A DNA stretch of 23,470 nt from Moraxellaceae bacterium UBA2477 (GCA_002342025.1 DDPD01000090.1:1-23470); one strand, 5' to 3'; shown: positions 15,288-23,101, numbered from the stretch's first letter. Notes: generated by a model not told the origin, from the letters alone. Program-made: numbers and translations.

Positions 15288-16910
15288 ATGACCCACGATA
15301 TTCACGCCCACCGCCTTCTCATCCTCGATTTCGGCTCCCAGTACAGCCAGCTCATTGCCCGCCGTGTGCGTGAGCTCGGCGTGTATTGCGAACTACGCGC
15401 CTTCGACATGACGGACGACGAGATCCGCGCCTTCAATCCCAAGGGCATCATCCTCTCCGGTGGCCCGGAGTCGGTGACGGAAGCCGGCAGCCCGCGTGCG
15501 CCGGACAGCGTGTTCACGCTCGGCGTGCCGGTGCTGGGCATTTGCTACGGCATGCAGACCATGGCCGAACAGCTCGGCGGCCGCGTTGAGGGCTCGGATA
15601 TTCGCGAGTTCGGCTATGCCGAAGTCACCGTCGAATCCGACTTGGCGCAAGCCACCAACAACAGCGCCGACACGCGCCATGATGCTTTCTTTGGCGATTT
15701 GCACGACCGTCGCAACGATCAGGGCGAGTCGCTGCTCGATGTCTGGATGTCGCACGGCGACAAAGTCGTCGCCATCCCCGACGGCTTCCGCATCACTGCG
15801 TCCACGCCAAGCTGCCCAATTGCCGCCATGGCCGACGAAGCCCGCGATTTCTACGGCGTGCAGTTCCACCCGGAAGTCACGCACTCCAAGCAAGGTGGCG
15901 CCATGCTGCAACGCTTCGTTCACGACATCTGCCAGACGCAGGCGCTGTGGACCCCCGAAAATATCGCCGAAGACGCCATCCGCCGCGTAAAAGCGCAAGT
16001 GGGTGATGACCAGGTGCTGCTTGGTCTGTCCGGCGGCGTCGATTCGTCCGTGGTTGCCGCGTTGCTGCACAAGGCCATCGGCGACAAGCTCACCTGCGTC
16101 TTTGTGGATAACGGTCTGCTGCGTAAGGGCGAGGGCGACCAGGTGATGGCCATGTTCGCGCAGAACATGGGCGTTAAGGTCATCCGCGTCGATGCCGAAG
16201 ACGAGTTCCTCGGCAAGCTTGCCGGCGTGGCTGATCCGGAAGCCAAGCGCAAGATCATCGGCAACACCTTCATCGATATTTTCGATCGCGAGTCGGCCAA
16301 GCTCGCGGCCGGCGGCGTGAACTGGCTGGCCCAGGGCACGATCTATCCAGATGTCATCGAGTCGGCGGCCAGCAAGACCGGCAAGGCCCATGTCATCAAG
16401 TCGCACCACAATGTGGGCGGCCTGCCCGAGCACATGAAAATGCAGCTGGTCGAGCCCCTGCGCGAGCTGTTCAAGGACGAAGTGCGCAAGCTCGGCCTTG
16501 CCCTCGGCCTGCCTTATGACATGGTCTATCGCCACCCGTTCCCCGGCCCCGGCCTCGGCGTGCGCATCCTCGGCGAAGTGAAAAAGGAATACGCGGACAT
16601 CCTGCGCGAAGCCGACCATATCTTCCTCGAAGAGCTGCATGCGGCCGGCTGGTACCACAAGACCTCGCAAGCCTTCGTGGTGTTCCTGCCGGTGAAGTCG
16701 GTAGGCGTCGTTGGCGATGGCCGTCGCTACCAGTGGGTGGTGTCGCTGCGCGCCGTTGAGACCATCGACTTCATGACCGCGCGCTGGGCGCATCTGCCCT
16801 ACGAGCTGTTGGAGAAGGTCAGCAACCGCATCATCAACGAAATCAGCGGCATTTCACGTGTGGCGTATGACGTGAGCAGCAAGCCACCGGCCACGATTGA
16901 GTGGGAATAA
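15288..16910 (+). CDS. guaA: GMP synthase (glutamine-hydrolysing)
   Basis: GuaA aminates XMP to GMP using ATP and glutamine. The 540-residue product has the class I glutamine amidotransferase domain with Cys86 (GICYGMQ), His194 and Glu196 (FHPEVTHS). The ATP-pyrophosphatase P-loop SGGVDSS (248-254) follows. The C-terminal dimerisation domain ends in the conserved YDVSSKPPATIEWE. It is about 15 residues longer than E. coli GuaA, mainly from a polar insertion at about 121-146 between the amidotransferase strands. It forms an operon with guaB. Its stop codon touches the palindrome of the toxin-antitoxin locus, and no separate terminator is seen. Confidence 0.98.
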   Translation: MTHDIHAHRLLILDFGSQYSQLIARRVRELGVYCELRAFDMTDDEIRAFNPKGIILSGGPESVTEAGSPRAPDSVFTLGVPVLGICYGMQTMAEQLGGRVEGSDIREFGYAEVTVESDLAQATNNSADTRHDAFFGDLHDRRNDQGESLLDVWMSHGDKVVAIPDGFRITASTPSCPIAAMADEARDFYGVQFHPEVTHSKQGGAMLQRFVHDICQTQALWTPENIAEDAIRRVKAQVGDDQVLLGLSGGVDSSVVAALLHKAIGDKLTCVFVDNGLLRKGEGDQVMAMFAQNMGVKVIRVDAEDEFLGKLAGVADPEAKRKIIGNTFIDIFDRESAKLAAGGVNWLAQGTIYPDVIESAASKTGKAHVIKSHHNVGGLPEHMKMQLVEPLRELFKDEVRKLGLALGLPYDMVYRHPFPGPGLGVRILGEVKKEYADILREADHIFLEELHAAGWYHKTSQAFVVFLPVKSVGVVGDGRRYQWVVSLRAVETIDFMTARWAHLPYELLEKVSNRIINEISGISRVAYDVSSKPPATIEWE

Positions 16911-16943
16911 AGTACCGAAAAGGTATATACCTTTTTAGTACTT
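16910..16943. promoter_or_regulatory. Palindromic operator candidate of the toxin-antitoxin locus
   Basis: The core AAAAGGTATATACCTTTT (16918-16935) is a perfect 18-bp palindrome. It is flanked symmetrically by AAGTAC and GTACTT, two bases away on each side. The 34-base dyad lies 19 bases before the antitoxin ATG, the usual place for autoregulatory binding of ribbon-helix-helix antitoxins. It overlaps the end of guaA. Dyad seen directly; role inferred. Confidence 0.6.
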
Positions 16944-16962
16944 AATTTGCGGAGCCTGTGCC

Positions 16963-17241
16963 ATGCCTAAAGAAGCCGTTTTCACGATGAAGCTAGAGCC
17001 GGAGCTACGCGCTGATTTCATGGCAGAAGCGGAGGCCGCACACCGGCCTGCATCACAAGTCCTGCGTGAGCTGATGCGTGACTTCATCAAGCGTCAGCGC
17101 GAGGAGCGCGAGTATGACGAGTTCCTGAGTCGTAAGGTTGATGCCTCTCGCGTCTCGATGCGTGCAGGCGTTAGCTGCTCCAATGATGAGGTTGAGCTCA
17201 TGTTTGCTGCTCGCCGTGTAGGCGTGACTAGCCAGGCGTGA
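16963..17241 (+). CDS. ParD-like ribbon-helix-helix antitoxin
   Basis: The 92-residue product starts with a short strand (VFTMKLEPELRADF) followed by two helices (MAEAEAAHRPASQVLRELMRDFIKRQREERE). This is the ribbon-helix-helix arrangement of ParD/RelB-type antitoxins that bind DNA as dimers. The C-terminal half would neutralise the toxin. The reading frame is complete. The following toxin gene overlaps it by four bases (GTGA), the classical coupled arrangement, and a large palindrome precedes it. Since the toxin is truncated, this gene may now serve only as a DNA-binding protein or as an antidote to related toxins. Confidence 0.75.
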   Translation: MPKEAVFTMKLEPELRADFMAEAEAAHRPASQVLRELMRDFIKRQREEREYDEFLSRKVDASRVSMRAGVSCSNDEVELMFAARRVGVTSQA

Positions 17242-17456
17242 AGGTCGTCGGGACACCAGAGGCACTGCAAGATCGCGTTGATATTTGGGATTATTTTGCA
17301 GCCGACAATCCGCTAGCGTCCGTTCGCATGGATGAACTTTTTAGTGATGTGGCCAAGAGATTGGCCGATCACCCAAAATTAGGGCGAATCGGCAAGACGC
17401 AAGCCACTCGTGAGTTGACACCGCATGCAAGCTATCGCTTGGCCGAGATACCATGA
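17238..17456 (+). pseudogene. Truncated ParE-family toxin
   Basis: The 72-residue frame, starting at a GTG overlapping the antitoxin stop, is clearly ParE-like: TPEALQDRVDIWDYFAADNPLASVRMDELFSDVAKRLADHPKLGRIGKTQATRELTPHASYRL. ParE toxins normally continue after SYRL for about 25 more residues forming the last strands and C-terminal end, which are needed for a complete fold. Here only AEIP and a stop follow. I looked at the other two frames after this point and see no remnant of the missing part, so a deletion rather than a simple frameshift seems likely. tadA starts 18 bases later. A functional short form cannot be excluded. Confidence 0.7.
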
Positions 17457-17474
17457 TGCCCGGGAGCCATCTCC

Positions 17475-18005
17475 ATGCCTGACGCGCTAAATTGCGCAGA
17501 CGAGCACTTCATGCGCCTCGCTCTCGCCGAAGCCGAAATAGCTGCGTCCAAAGGTGAAGTGCCCGTGGGGGCGATCGTCGTAGCGCCCGATGGCGAGACA
17601 GTCATTGCCCGCGGGCATAATCAGCCCATCACCACCCACGACCCCACGGCCCATGCCGAAGTTGTCGCCATTCGCGCGGCGGCGCAGGCGCTAAAAAATT
17701 ACCGGCTGGATGGCTGCAGCCTGTTTGTGACTCTGGAACCGTGCACCCAGTGCGTCGGAGCACTGGTTCATGCGCGATTAACGCGCGTGGTGTTTGCGGC
17801 GAGTGAGCCGAAAGCGGGCTCCTTGCAGAGTGCGCGCCAGCTCATGGCGCCGGAAGCGGGCTATTTCAATCATCGCTTTGCGTGGCAGGGCGGTGTGCTG
17901 GCGGCGGAGGCCAAAGCGCAGCTACAGGCCTTTTTTAAAACGCGCCGGTCGTCGCTGGCTGCTTCCGTAGCCCAACGCCCAGACGATGGAAGGCCGCTGA
18001 TATAG
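17475..18005 (+). CDS. tadA: tRNA-specific adenosine deaminase
   Basis: TadA deaminates adenosine 34 to inosine in the anticodon of tRNA-Arg(ACG). The 176-residue product has the zinc and catalytic residues His60 and Glu62 (HAEVVAIR), Cys90 and Cys93 (LEPCTQCVGA). It also has the substrate-loop FAASEPKAGS and the FNHRF...GGVLA...FFKTRR end typical of bacterial TadA. The PCTQC differs from the common PCVMC only at variable positions. The last 18 or so residues (SSLAASVAQRPDDGRPLI) are an unconserved tail. A GGGAG lies about nine bases before the ATG. Downstream begins the exopolysaccharide locus. Confidence 0.95.
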   Translation: MPDALNCADEHFMRLALAEAEIAASKGEVPVGAIVVAPDGETVIARGHNQPITTHDPTAHAEVVAIRAAAQALKNYRLDGCSLFVTLEPCTQCVGALVHARLTRVVFAASEPKAGSLQSARQLMAPEAGYFNHRFAWQGGVLAAEAKAQLQAFFKTRRSSLAASVAQRPDDGRPLI

Positions 18006-18021
18006 CAAGCTGATTGATTTG

Positions 18022-18037
18022 TGGCCTGCAATTTGCT
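18022..18037 (+). promoter_or_regulatory. Candidate sigma-54 (-24/-12) promoter of the exopolysaccharide locus
   Basis: TGGCCTGCAATTTGCT matches the sigma-54 consensus (TGGCAYR-N4-TTGCW) at all defined positions except C for A at the fifth. The invariant GG (18023-18024) and GC (18035-18036) are spaced correctly. Transcription would start near 18048, giving a leader of about 100 bases before the ATG at 18149. I find no convincing sigma-70 promoter in the same gap. Confidence 0.6.
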
Positions 18038-18148
18038 TGAATGCGTGGCATTGGTAGCGATTGCGCCCGTTGCCGTCGCCGCAAGTTAATGCTGTCATCA
18101 GCTTGTCTTGTTTGGCGAATACTTTTGCGCACACCAAGGAGAATGAAG

Positions 18149-18397
18149 ATGAAAAAGTTGCAAATGATTGCTCTCGCAGCCGCTCTGTCGGTTACCGGCG
18201 CTCACGCTGCTGTGGCTGAAGCCACGGTTTCCACGGCTGCTCAAAGCGGCTGGACCGTTGGTTCCGTGGTTACCGCCATGGGCGGTACCTTCACTGTTGT
18301 CGCCATCACTGCAGGCGTTGCCACGCTGGCCGTGGTTGCTGCCAACAACGGCGGTTCGTCGGGCACCACCGGTACAGTAGCACCACAGGTTCAGTAA
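18149..18397 (+). CDS. Small secreted YjbE/GfcA-like exopolysaccharide protein
   Basis: This 82-residue protein has a signal peptide (MKKLQMIALAAALSVTGAHA, cut after AHA or AVA). A small Ala/Val/Gly/Thr-rich hydrophobic body follows (VGSVVTAMGGTFTVVAITAGVATLAVVAANN). It ends in a Gly/Ser/Thr tail (GGSSGTTGTVAPQVQ). Composition, size and its place before wza- and yjbFGH-type genes match YjbE/GfcA of the E. coli yjb and group 4 capsule operons; the biochemical role of that family is not known. AAGGAG (18136-18141) is seven bases before the ATG at 18149, which is better placed than the ATG at 18143. A strong hairpin directly follows the gene, so it may be made in excess over the rest of the locus. 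Confidence 0.75.
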   Translation: MKKLQMIALAAALSVTGAHAAVAEATVSTAAQSGWTVGSVVTAMGGTFTVVAITAGVATLAVVAANNGGSSGTTGTVAPQVQ

Positions 18398-18412
18398 TCC
18401 TGTTGTGTTGAA

Positions 18413-18446
18413 AACAGAGGCATGTGCGAAATCACATGCCTCTGTT
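18413..18446 (+). terminator. Strong hairpin (terminator or attenuator) after the small secreted gene
   Basis: AACAGAGGCATGTG (18413-18426) pairs perfectly over 14 bp with CACATGCCTCTGTT (18433-18446) around the loop CGAAAT. A weak T-rich stretch (GTTTGTG) and an A-run upstream (AAAA) accompany it. It lies between two genes of the same locus, so partial termination or mRNA stabilisation is more likely than a full stop. Confidence 0.65.
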
Positions 18447-18485
18447 GTTTGTGATGAATGGGTTTCAAATTAAAGGATTTAGCGC

Positions 18486-19586
18486 ATGAAAGTAGCAGTT
18501 CGCTGGGCAGTTCCCGTGGTATTGGCGATGGTGAGCAGCGGTTGTGTACTGGCACCGGGTCAATCCGTGAATCCGCCGAACGCCTTCTTTCGTGACGATG
18601 CCGATGTGCAGGTACTGCCCATCTCCAGTAAATTAATGGCGCAACTTCAGGCGTCAGATCAAGCTTCGGCGCAAGTGCCGACTGAATTGCTATCGCACAA
18701 GCCATCCGACTACCGTGTTGGATCAGGCGATGTGCTTAATGTCACCATTTGGAATCAGCCTGAGCTGATGCTTACGGGCGCCACCAGCACCACGCCAGAG
18801 CAAGCAGGGCGTGTGGTTCGGCCCGATGGCACTATTTTTTATCCGTTTGCCGGGGTAGTAAAAGTAGCTGGCCTAACACTCGATGAAGCCCGTACCACGC
18901 TTACGCAGCGCCTCACCAAAGTCTTGCAAAGCCCCCAGCTGGATGTGTCTGTCAGCCGTTACGGCAGCCAAAAAGTCTATTTGGGTGGCGCTTTCCGCCG
19001 CTCACAGCCGCTGGAAATTACCACCGTACCGTTGTCGCTGACGGAAGCCATTGGTCGCGGCGAAGTCAGCACCACCGACGCCGACTTGTCGGGTCTCATT
19101 TTGAAGCGTGATGGCGTGACCTACCCCATCAACATTGAATCCTTAGGTCTGGATAGCTCCAGCGCTAGTCGTATTTACCTCAAGCACAATGACGAGCTTT
19201 ACATTCCTTACAACGACCGTCGTAAGGTGTATTTGATGGGTGAATTGCAGCAGCAGCGTGCCTTGGCCTTTAAAACCACTGGCATTAGCTTAGCCGATGC
19301 CCTGAGCTCGGCCGGCGGTCTGCGCCAGGAAACGTCGAAGTCGGAAGCGGTCTATGTGATTCGTGACACCAGCCCTGCGGGTCGCCCCGGTGCCGTCACC
19401 ACCATCTTCACCCTAGACAGTGACTCACCCACGGCCTTGGCGCTGTCGGCGAGCTTCCAGCTCAAGCCGTCGGATGTGGTGTATGTGGGTACGGCGCAAA
19501 TCAGCCGTTGGAACCGTTTCTTAAGCCAGCTCTTCCCCTCGGCGAGTTTGGTGAACCAGGCACAAAACATTCGTAACGATAACTAA
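18486..19586 (+). CDS. wza: Wza/GfcE-like outer-membrane polysaccharide export lipoprotein
   Basis: The 366-residue product has a lipoprotein signal with Cys20 (VSSGC). A polysaccharide export (PES) domain lies at about 72-160 (YRVGSGDVLNVTIWNQPEL, GRVVRPDGTIFYPFAGVVKVAGLT). Two SLBB-like domains at about 163-245 and 248-335 (VYLGGAF..., VYLMGEL...LADALSSAGGL) follow, then a C-terminal amphipathic segment (WNRFLSQLF) that in Wza forms the outer-membrane alpha-helical barrel. Length is close to E. coli Wza (379). It probably forms the octameric channel that exports the polymer. AAAGGA precedes the ATG. The next gene starts three bases after its stop. Confidence 0.93.
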   Translation: MKVAVRWAVPVVLAMVSSGCVLAPGQSVNPPNAFFRDDADVQVLPISSKLMAQLQASDQASAQVPTELLSHKPSDYRVGSGDVLNVTIWNQPELMLTGATSTTPEQAGRVVRPDGTIFYPFAGVVKVAGLTLDEARTTLTQRLTKVLQSPQLDVSVSRYGSQKVYLGGAFRRSQPLEITTVPLSLTEAIGRGEVSTTDADLSGLILKRDGVTYPINIESLGLDSSSASRIYLKHNDELYIPYNDRRKVYLMGELQQQRALAFKTTGISLADALSSAGGLRQETSKSEAVYVIRDTSPAGRPGAVTTIFTLDSDSPTALALSASFQLKPSDVVYVGTAQISRWNRFLSQLFPSASLVNQAQNIRNDN

Positions 19587-19589
19587 GCC

Positions 19590-20957
19590 ATGACTATTCG
19601 CCGCATTATGCGCCTCGCGGGAGTTTTACTGGCCGCATATGCCAGTGTGGCCTGCTCGCCGCTTTGGCAGGGCACCGTGCAGGGCCTGCGTGACAGCGTG
19701 AAGTCGCCGGCGGCACAGCTCATGGCGAAAGCGCCTGCCGAGGCGGGCAACCTGCTGTATGTGGAGGCCGCGGGGCGTGCCGCGATTCATGTGGGTGTGC
19801 CATCTCCCAATGACCCGAATACCGTGTGGTGGGCTGCGCCCGATGGCGTCACCCTGACTCTGCACGAAGGTCGGCTGCTCGCGACTGACGGCCTCGATGG
19901 CGACCTGCGCGATGTGCGATGGGCCGAAGTGCCGTCGAACTGGGCAGTAGACACCTTAACGCAAGCGCGTCTGGTGAAGCAGCGCGATGCCTTTGCCGGC
20001 TCCGTGGCCGATACCCAATACACCTACGGCTTTAAAACCCAACTTGCGCGCACCAGTGTTTGGGGCCCGAGCCAGCGTGAACTGACCTTGGTGCAGGAAG
20101 TCCCGCAGGCTAAACCAGCGCTCGGCGTGGCCTGGCCAGGCGATCGTTACTGGCTAGACGCCAGTACGGGCCTCGTGCATCGCGCCGAAATTTACTATCG
20201 CCCCGACCGCTTCTTGGTCTTGGTGCCGAAAACGCCGTGGTCGTGGCAGCCCAGCAGCACCGCAGGCCTGCAGCGCGTGCTGGCGGTGAATCGTGACGCC
20301 GACCCACTGACCTTGCGCTTTACCCTAGACGGCCCGTTGCGTCTGCATCAGGCCTTGGCGCGCTTACCCGTGCAAGACCCGCTTGCGGTGCGCGTGCTGA
20401 GACGCAGTGCAGTGGCCGAGCAGGCGGCGAATCAGCGCTTCTTGGCCGCTAGCCTGCAATCCGTTACGCAAGATGTTCGCTTTCCCGGCCTGTCCGCGTG
20501 GCGTGAAAAGCTCGCGAGTATTCCTAGCAATGGCCTTTCGCCCATCCCCGCCCTGAATCCCGTGCGCCTGGAGCTCATGCCCACCGCGAATCCGGTGTTG
20601 GCGCAAGGCGATGTGCTGGTACTGGGCCATCGCCAGCAGCACATTACGGTGTGGGATGCCCGTCTGGCGCAACCTTGCCGGCAAGATTATCAACCGTGGT
20701 TGCCGGTGACCGGCTATGTACGCGCCTGCTTGGGTGATCTCGCCGGCCCAGACATAGTCTGGCTGGCACGCCCCGATGGCCGGATTCAGTCGCTGGCGGT
20801 TGCTGCCTGGAACGAGGAGGCCGCACCGTGGCCTGCGCCCGGCACGCACGTGGTCATTGATAGCCCTGCCTTGGCGCGCAGCCTAGCGCACCCCGAGCTC
20901 ATTCGCGATTTCGCTTGGGCCTTAACCCGTGATTTTGAAGGTGGGCGCGCGCCATGA
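19590..20957 (+). CDS. GfcB/YjbF-GfcC/YjbG fusion lipoprotein
   Basis: The 455-residue protein has an export signal with a probable lipidated Cys22 (SVACSPLW). Residues about 23-215 look like YjbF/GfcB: LLYVEAAGRAAIHVGV, DGVTLTLHEGRLLATDGLDGDL, YWLDASTGLVHRAEIYYRPDRF. Residues about 235-450 look like GfcC/YjbG: RLHQALARLPVQDPLAVRVLR, GDVLVLGHRQQHITVWDAR, DIVWLARPDGRIQSLAVAAWNEE, PAPGTHVVIDSPAL. In E. coli these are two adjacent genes. I see no internal stop or frame change, so it is one polypeptide. It sits three bases after the wza-like gene and overlaps yjbH by four bases (ATGA). Its function in capsule or exopolysaccharide secretion is periplasmic but undefined in the family. Confidence 0.8.
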   Translation: MTIRRIMRLAGVLLAAYASVACSPLWQGTVQGLRDSVKSPAAQLMAKAPAEAGNLLYVEAAGRAAIHVGVPSPNDPNTVWWAAPDGVTLTLHEGRLLATDGLDGDLRDVRWAEVPSNWAVDTLTQARLVKQRDAFAGSVADTQYTYGFKTQLARTSVWGPSQRELTLVQEVPQAKPALGVAWPGDRYWLDASTGLVHRAEIYYRPDRFLVLVPKTPWSWQPSSTAGLQRVLAVNRDADPLTLRFTLDGPLRLHQALARLPVQDPLAVRVLRRSAVAEQAANQRFLAASLQSVTQDVRFPGLSAWREKLASIPSNGLSPIPALNPVRLELMPTANPVLAQGDVLVLGHRQQHITVWDARLAQPCRQDYQPWLPVTGYVRACLGDLAGPDIVWLARPDGRIQSLAVAAWNEEAAPWPAPGTHVVIDSPALARSLAHPELIRDFAWALTRDFEGGRAP

Positions 20958-23101
20958 TGCGGTTGAAACTCACCCAACTCAGCCTGGCCGTGGGCTTGCT
21001 GACCGGCAGTATTCCTGCCTTTGCTGTAGATGCCACCGCAAACGATTACGGCATGACCGGCGCACTACAAACGCCGAGTGCGCGCATGCGCGAAGCCGGT
21101 GATTTGTCGTTTAGCGTGAACCAAACTGAGCCCTACACGCGCATCAACATGATTCTGCAGCCCTTTGATTGGCTGCAGGGCGGGTTTCGGTATGTGGATG
21201 TATCGAACCGGTTATTTGGTGAAGATATTGCCGGCAGCCAAAGTTATAAAGACAAAGGCATCGACGTTAAATTCGGCCTGCTCGACGAAACGGCAAAACG
21301 ACCGGCACTGGCCGTGGGCATCCAAGATGTGGGCGGTACCGGCTTGTTTGCCGGTGAATACGTAGTGGCGAGCAAGCGCTTGGGTGAATTTGACCTCAGT
21401 GCTGGCCTAGGTTGGGGCTATGTGGGCGCTCGCGGCGATTTTAGCAGCCCACTGAGTCTCATCAGTGATGCTGCAAACGATCGCCCTGTGGGTAAGATTG
21501 AAAATGGCGGCAGTTTCAACACCAACCAATACTTTCGCGGTCGGGTCAGCCCCTTTGCCAGTGTGCAGTACCAAGCCCTGCATTCGCCTTTTATTGTTAA
21601 ATTGGAATTCGAGGGCAACGATTACCAGTCGGAGCCTTTAGACAATAATCAAGAACAAGATTCGCCGTTTAATCTCGGTGTGGTCTGGCAGGCGCTACCT
21701 TTCTTAGATTTTCAACTCGGCCTGGAGCGCGGCAACACGGCAGTGGTGGGGCTAACCTTCCACACCAATCTCGCCAAAACTGCCATACAGCCACGCCGCT
21801 ACGATCCTGCACCAGAGCCGCTGCGTCCCGAAGGAACAGCGCCAGACGTGACTACGATGGTGAGTGCCGCGGACTTGGCAGCGTGGAAGCCAGTTTTGGA
21901 GGCGCAAGCCGGCTTGGTGATTCAGCACATGAGCCTGCGCGGCGACGAGCTGATCATTGAGGCGGAAAACCAGCGTTATCGACATGGCAGCGAAGCCGCC
22001 AATCATGTGGCTCGCGTGCTGGATAAGCGTGCCCCGGAGCAGGTGCGTTGGTTTACCGTGCAGCAGGAAATGTATGGCCTGACCTTAGCTGACACGAGCA
22101 TTGACCGCCCGCTGTGGCGAAAAACGCAGTTGGAGCCGACCAGCTTTGGCGAACAAGCAGCGGCGGTGCAAATGGATAGCCCGGCGTTGCTCAGTGCCGA
22201 GTCAGCGCCCGTGCATTACCAGCCCACCGTTGACCCATTCACGGGCGGTATCGGGTTGGGCTATCAGCAAACCCTGGGTGGCCCAGACGGCTTCGTGCTG
22301 TACCAGCTCTCGGTCAATGCCGAGGCGGAATACCGCCTAGCGCCTGGTGCGTGGTTCAGCGGCGTGGCCAGTTACCGCTTCTTCGATAACTACGACAGTT
22401 TCGATTACACCGGCCCCAGCAAACTCCAGCGCGTGCGCACCTTTGCCCGTGAGTACCTGACCACCAGTGACATTACTGTGCCGAATGCGCAATTCACCGC
22501 GGTGACTGACCTCGCGCCGAATCTGTTTGGCATGGTGTATGCGGGTTACTTAGAAAGCATGTTTGCCGGGGTGGGTGGCGAAGTGCTTTACCGCCCCTTT
22601 GGCCGCGGCTTAGCGTTTGGTCTTGACCTGAACTATGTGCAACAGCGCGATTTCGACCAGCTCGCCGGGTTTTGTGACACCGCCGACGACAATGGCATCA
22701 CGGTGAACTGTGATTACCGTGTGCTCACGGGTCATGCCAGCCTGTACTGGCGCACCGGCTGGGAAGGCGTGCTGGCCACGGTAAAAGCCGGTCGTTACTT
22801 AGCCAAAGATATTGGTGTGACACTGGATGTGAGCCGTCAATTCCCGAATGGCGTAGAAATGGGTGCCTACGCCACCGTGACCGATGCCGGCAGTGACTTT
22901 GGTGAAGGTAGTTTTGACAAGGGCATTTACGTGAAGGTGCCGTTTGACCTGTTCCTGCCCAAAGCCACGCGTTCGGTGGCCAGCATTAACTGGAACCCGC
23001 TCACGCGAGACGGTGGTGCCTTGCTCAACCGCAAATACCCACTGTTTAACCTTACTGAACAACGTGAGCCGGCTTTATTCAAAATGCCGAGCAGTTTCTA
23101 A
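20954..23101 (+). CDS. yjbH: YjbH/GfcD-like outer-membrane exopolysaccharide protein
   Basis: The 715-residue product has a Sec signal peptide (cut AFA|VD after residue 24). The N-terminal GMTGALQTPSARMREAGDLSFSV...RINMILQPFDWLQGGFRYVDVSNR is characteristic of the YjbH family (DUF940). Many aromatic, alternating segments and the FxxGIGLGYQQTLGGPDGFVLYQLS region in the second half suggest beta barrels in the outer membrane. In the family the protein is tied to export or modification of group 4 capsule or Yjb polysaccharide, with mechanism unknown. The ATG overlaps the preceding stop. The product has the family's usual length. No terminator hairpin is seen after it, so transcription may continue into the phosphatase operon. 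Confidence 0.9.
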   Translation: MMRLKLTQLSLAVGLLTGSIPAFAVDATANDYGMTGALQTPSARMREAGDLSFSVNQTEPYTRINMILQPFDWLQGGFRYVDVSNRLFGEDIAGSQSYKDKGIDVKFGLLDETAKRPALAVGIQDVGGTGLFAGEYVVASKRLGEFDLSAGLGWGYVGARGDFSSPLSLISDAANDRPVGKIENGGSFNTNQYFRGRVSPFASVQYQALHSPFIVKLEFEGNDYQSEPLDNNQEQDSPFNLGVVWQALPFLDFQLGLERGNTAVVGLTFHTNLAKTAIQPRRYDPAPEPLRPEGTAPDVTTMVSAADLAAWKPVLEAQAGLVIQHMSLRGDELIIEAENQRYRHGSEAANHVARVLDKRAPEQVRWFTVQQEMYGLTLADTSIDRPLWRKTQLEPTSFGEQAAAVQMDSPALLSAESAPVHYQPTVDPFTGGIGLGYQQTLGGPDGFVLYQLSVNAEAEYRLAPGAWFSGVASYRFFDNYDSFDYTGPSKLQRVRTFAREYLTTSDITVPNAQFTAVTDLAPNLFGMVYAGYLESMFAGVGGEVLYRPFGRGLAFGLDLNYVQQRDFDQLAGFCDTADDNGITVNCDYRVLTGHASLYWRTGWEGVLATVKAGRYLAKDIGVTLDVSRQFPNGVEMGAYATVTDAGSDFGEGSFDKGIYVKVPFDLFLPKATRSVASINWNPLTRDGGALLNRKYPLFNLTEQREPALFKMPSSF

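Noticed and set aside
15393..16793. A 466-codon open frame on the minus strand opposite guaA.
   Set aside because: It is the antisense of a highly G/C-biased conserved gene, has His/Ala/Gly/Asp-rich non-protein-like composition, and no ribosome site; a typical shadow of high GC3.
18043..18061. TGGCATTGGTAGCGATTGC as an alternative sigma-54 promoter.
   Set aside because: The TGGC and TTGC parts are four bases too far apart.
18050..18062. TTGGTAGCGATT in the leader of the small secreted gene as a second ops element.
   Set aside because: Only the central GGTAGCG matches; the first three and last two bases differ, so it falls short of a site I can support.
18006..18105. CAAGCTGAT (18006-18014) and ATCAGCTTG (18097-18105) as a long-range inverted repeat.
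   Set aside because: The arms are only 9 bases, 82 bases apart; the first arm lies upstream of the predicted transcription start, so they would not pair in the RNA.
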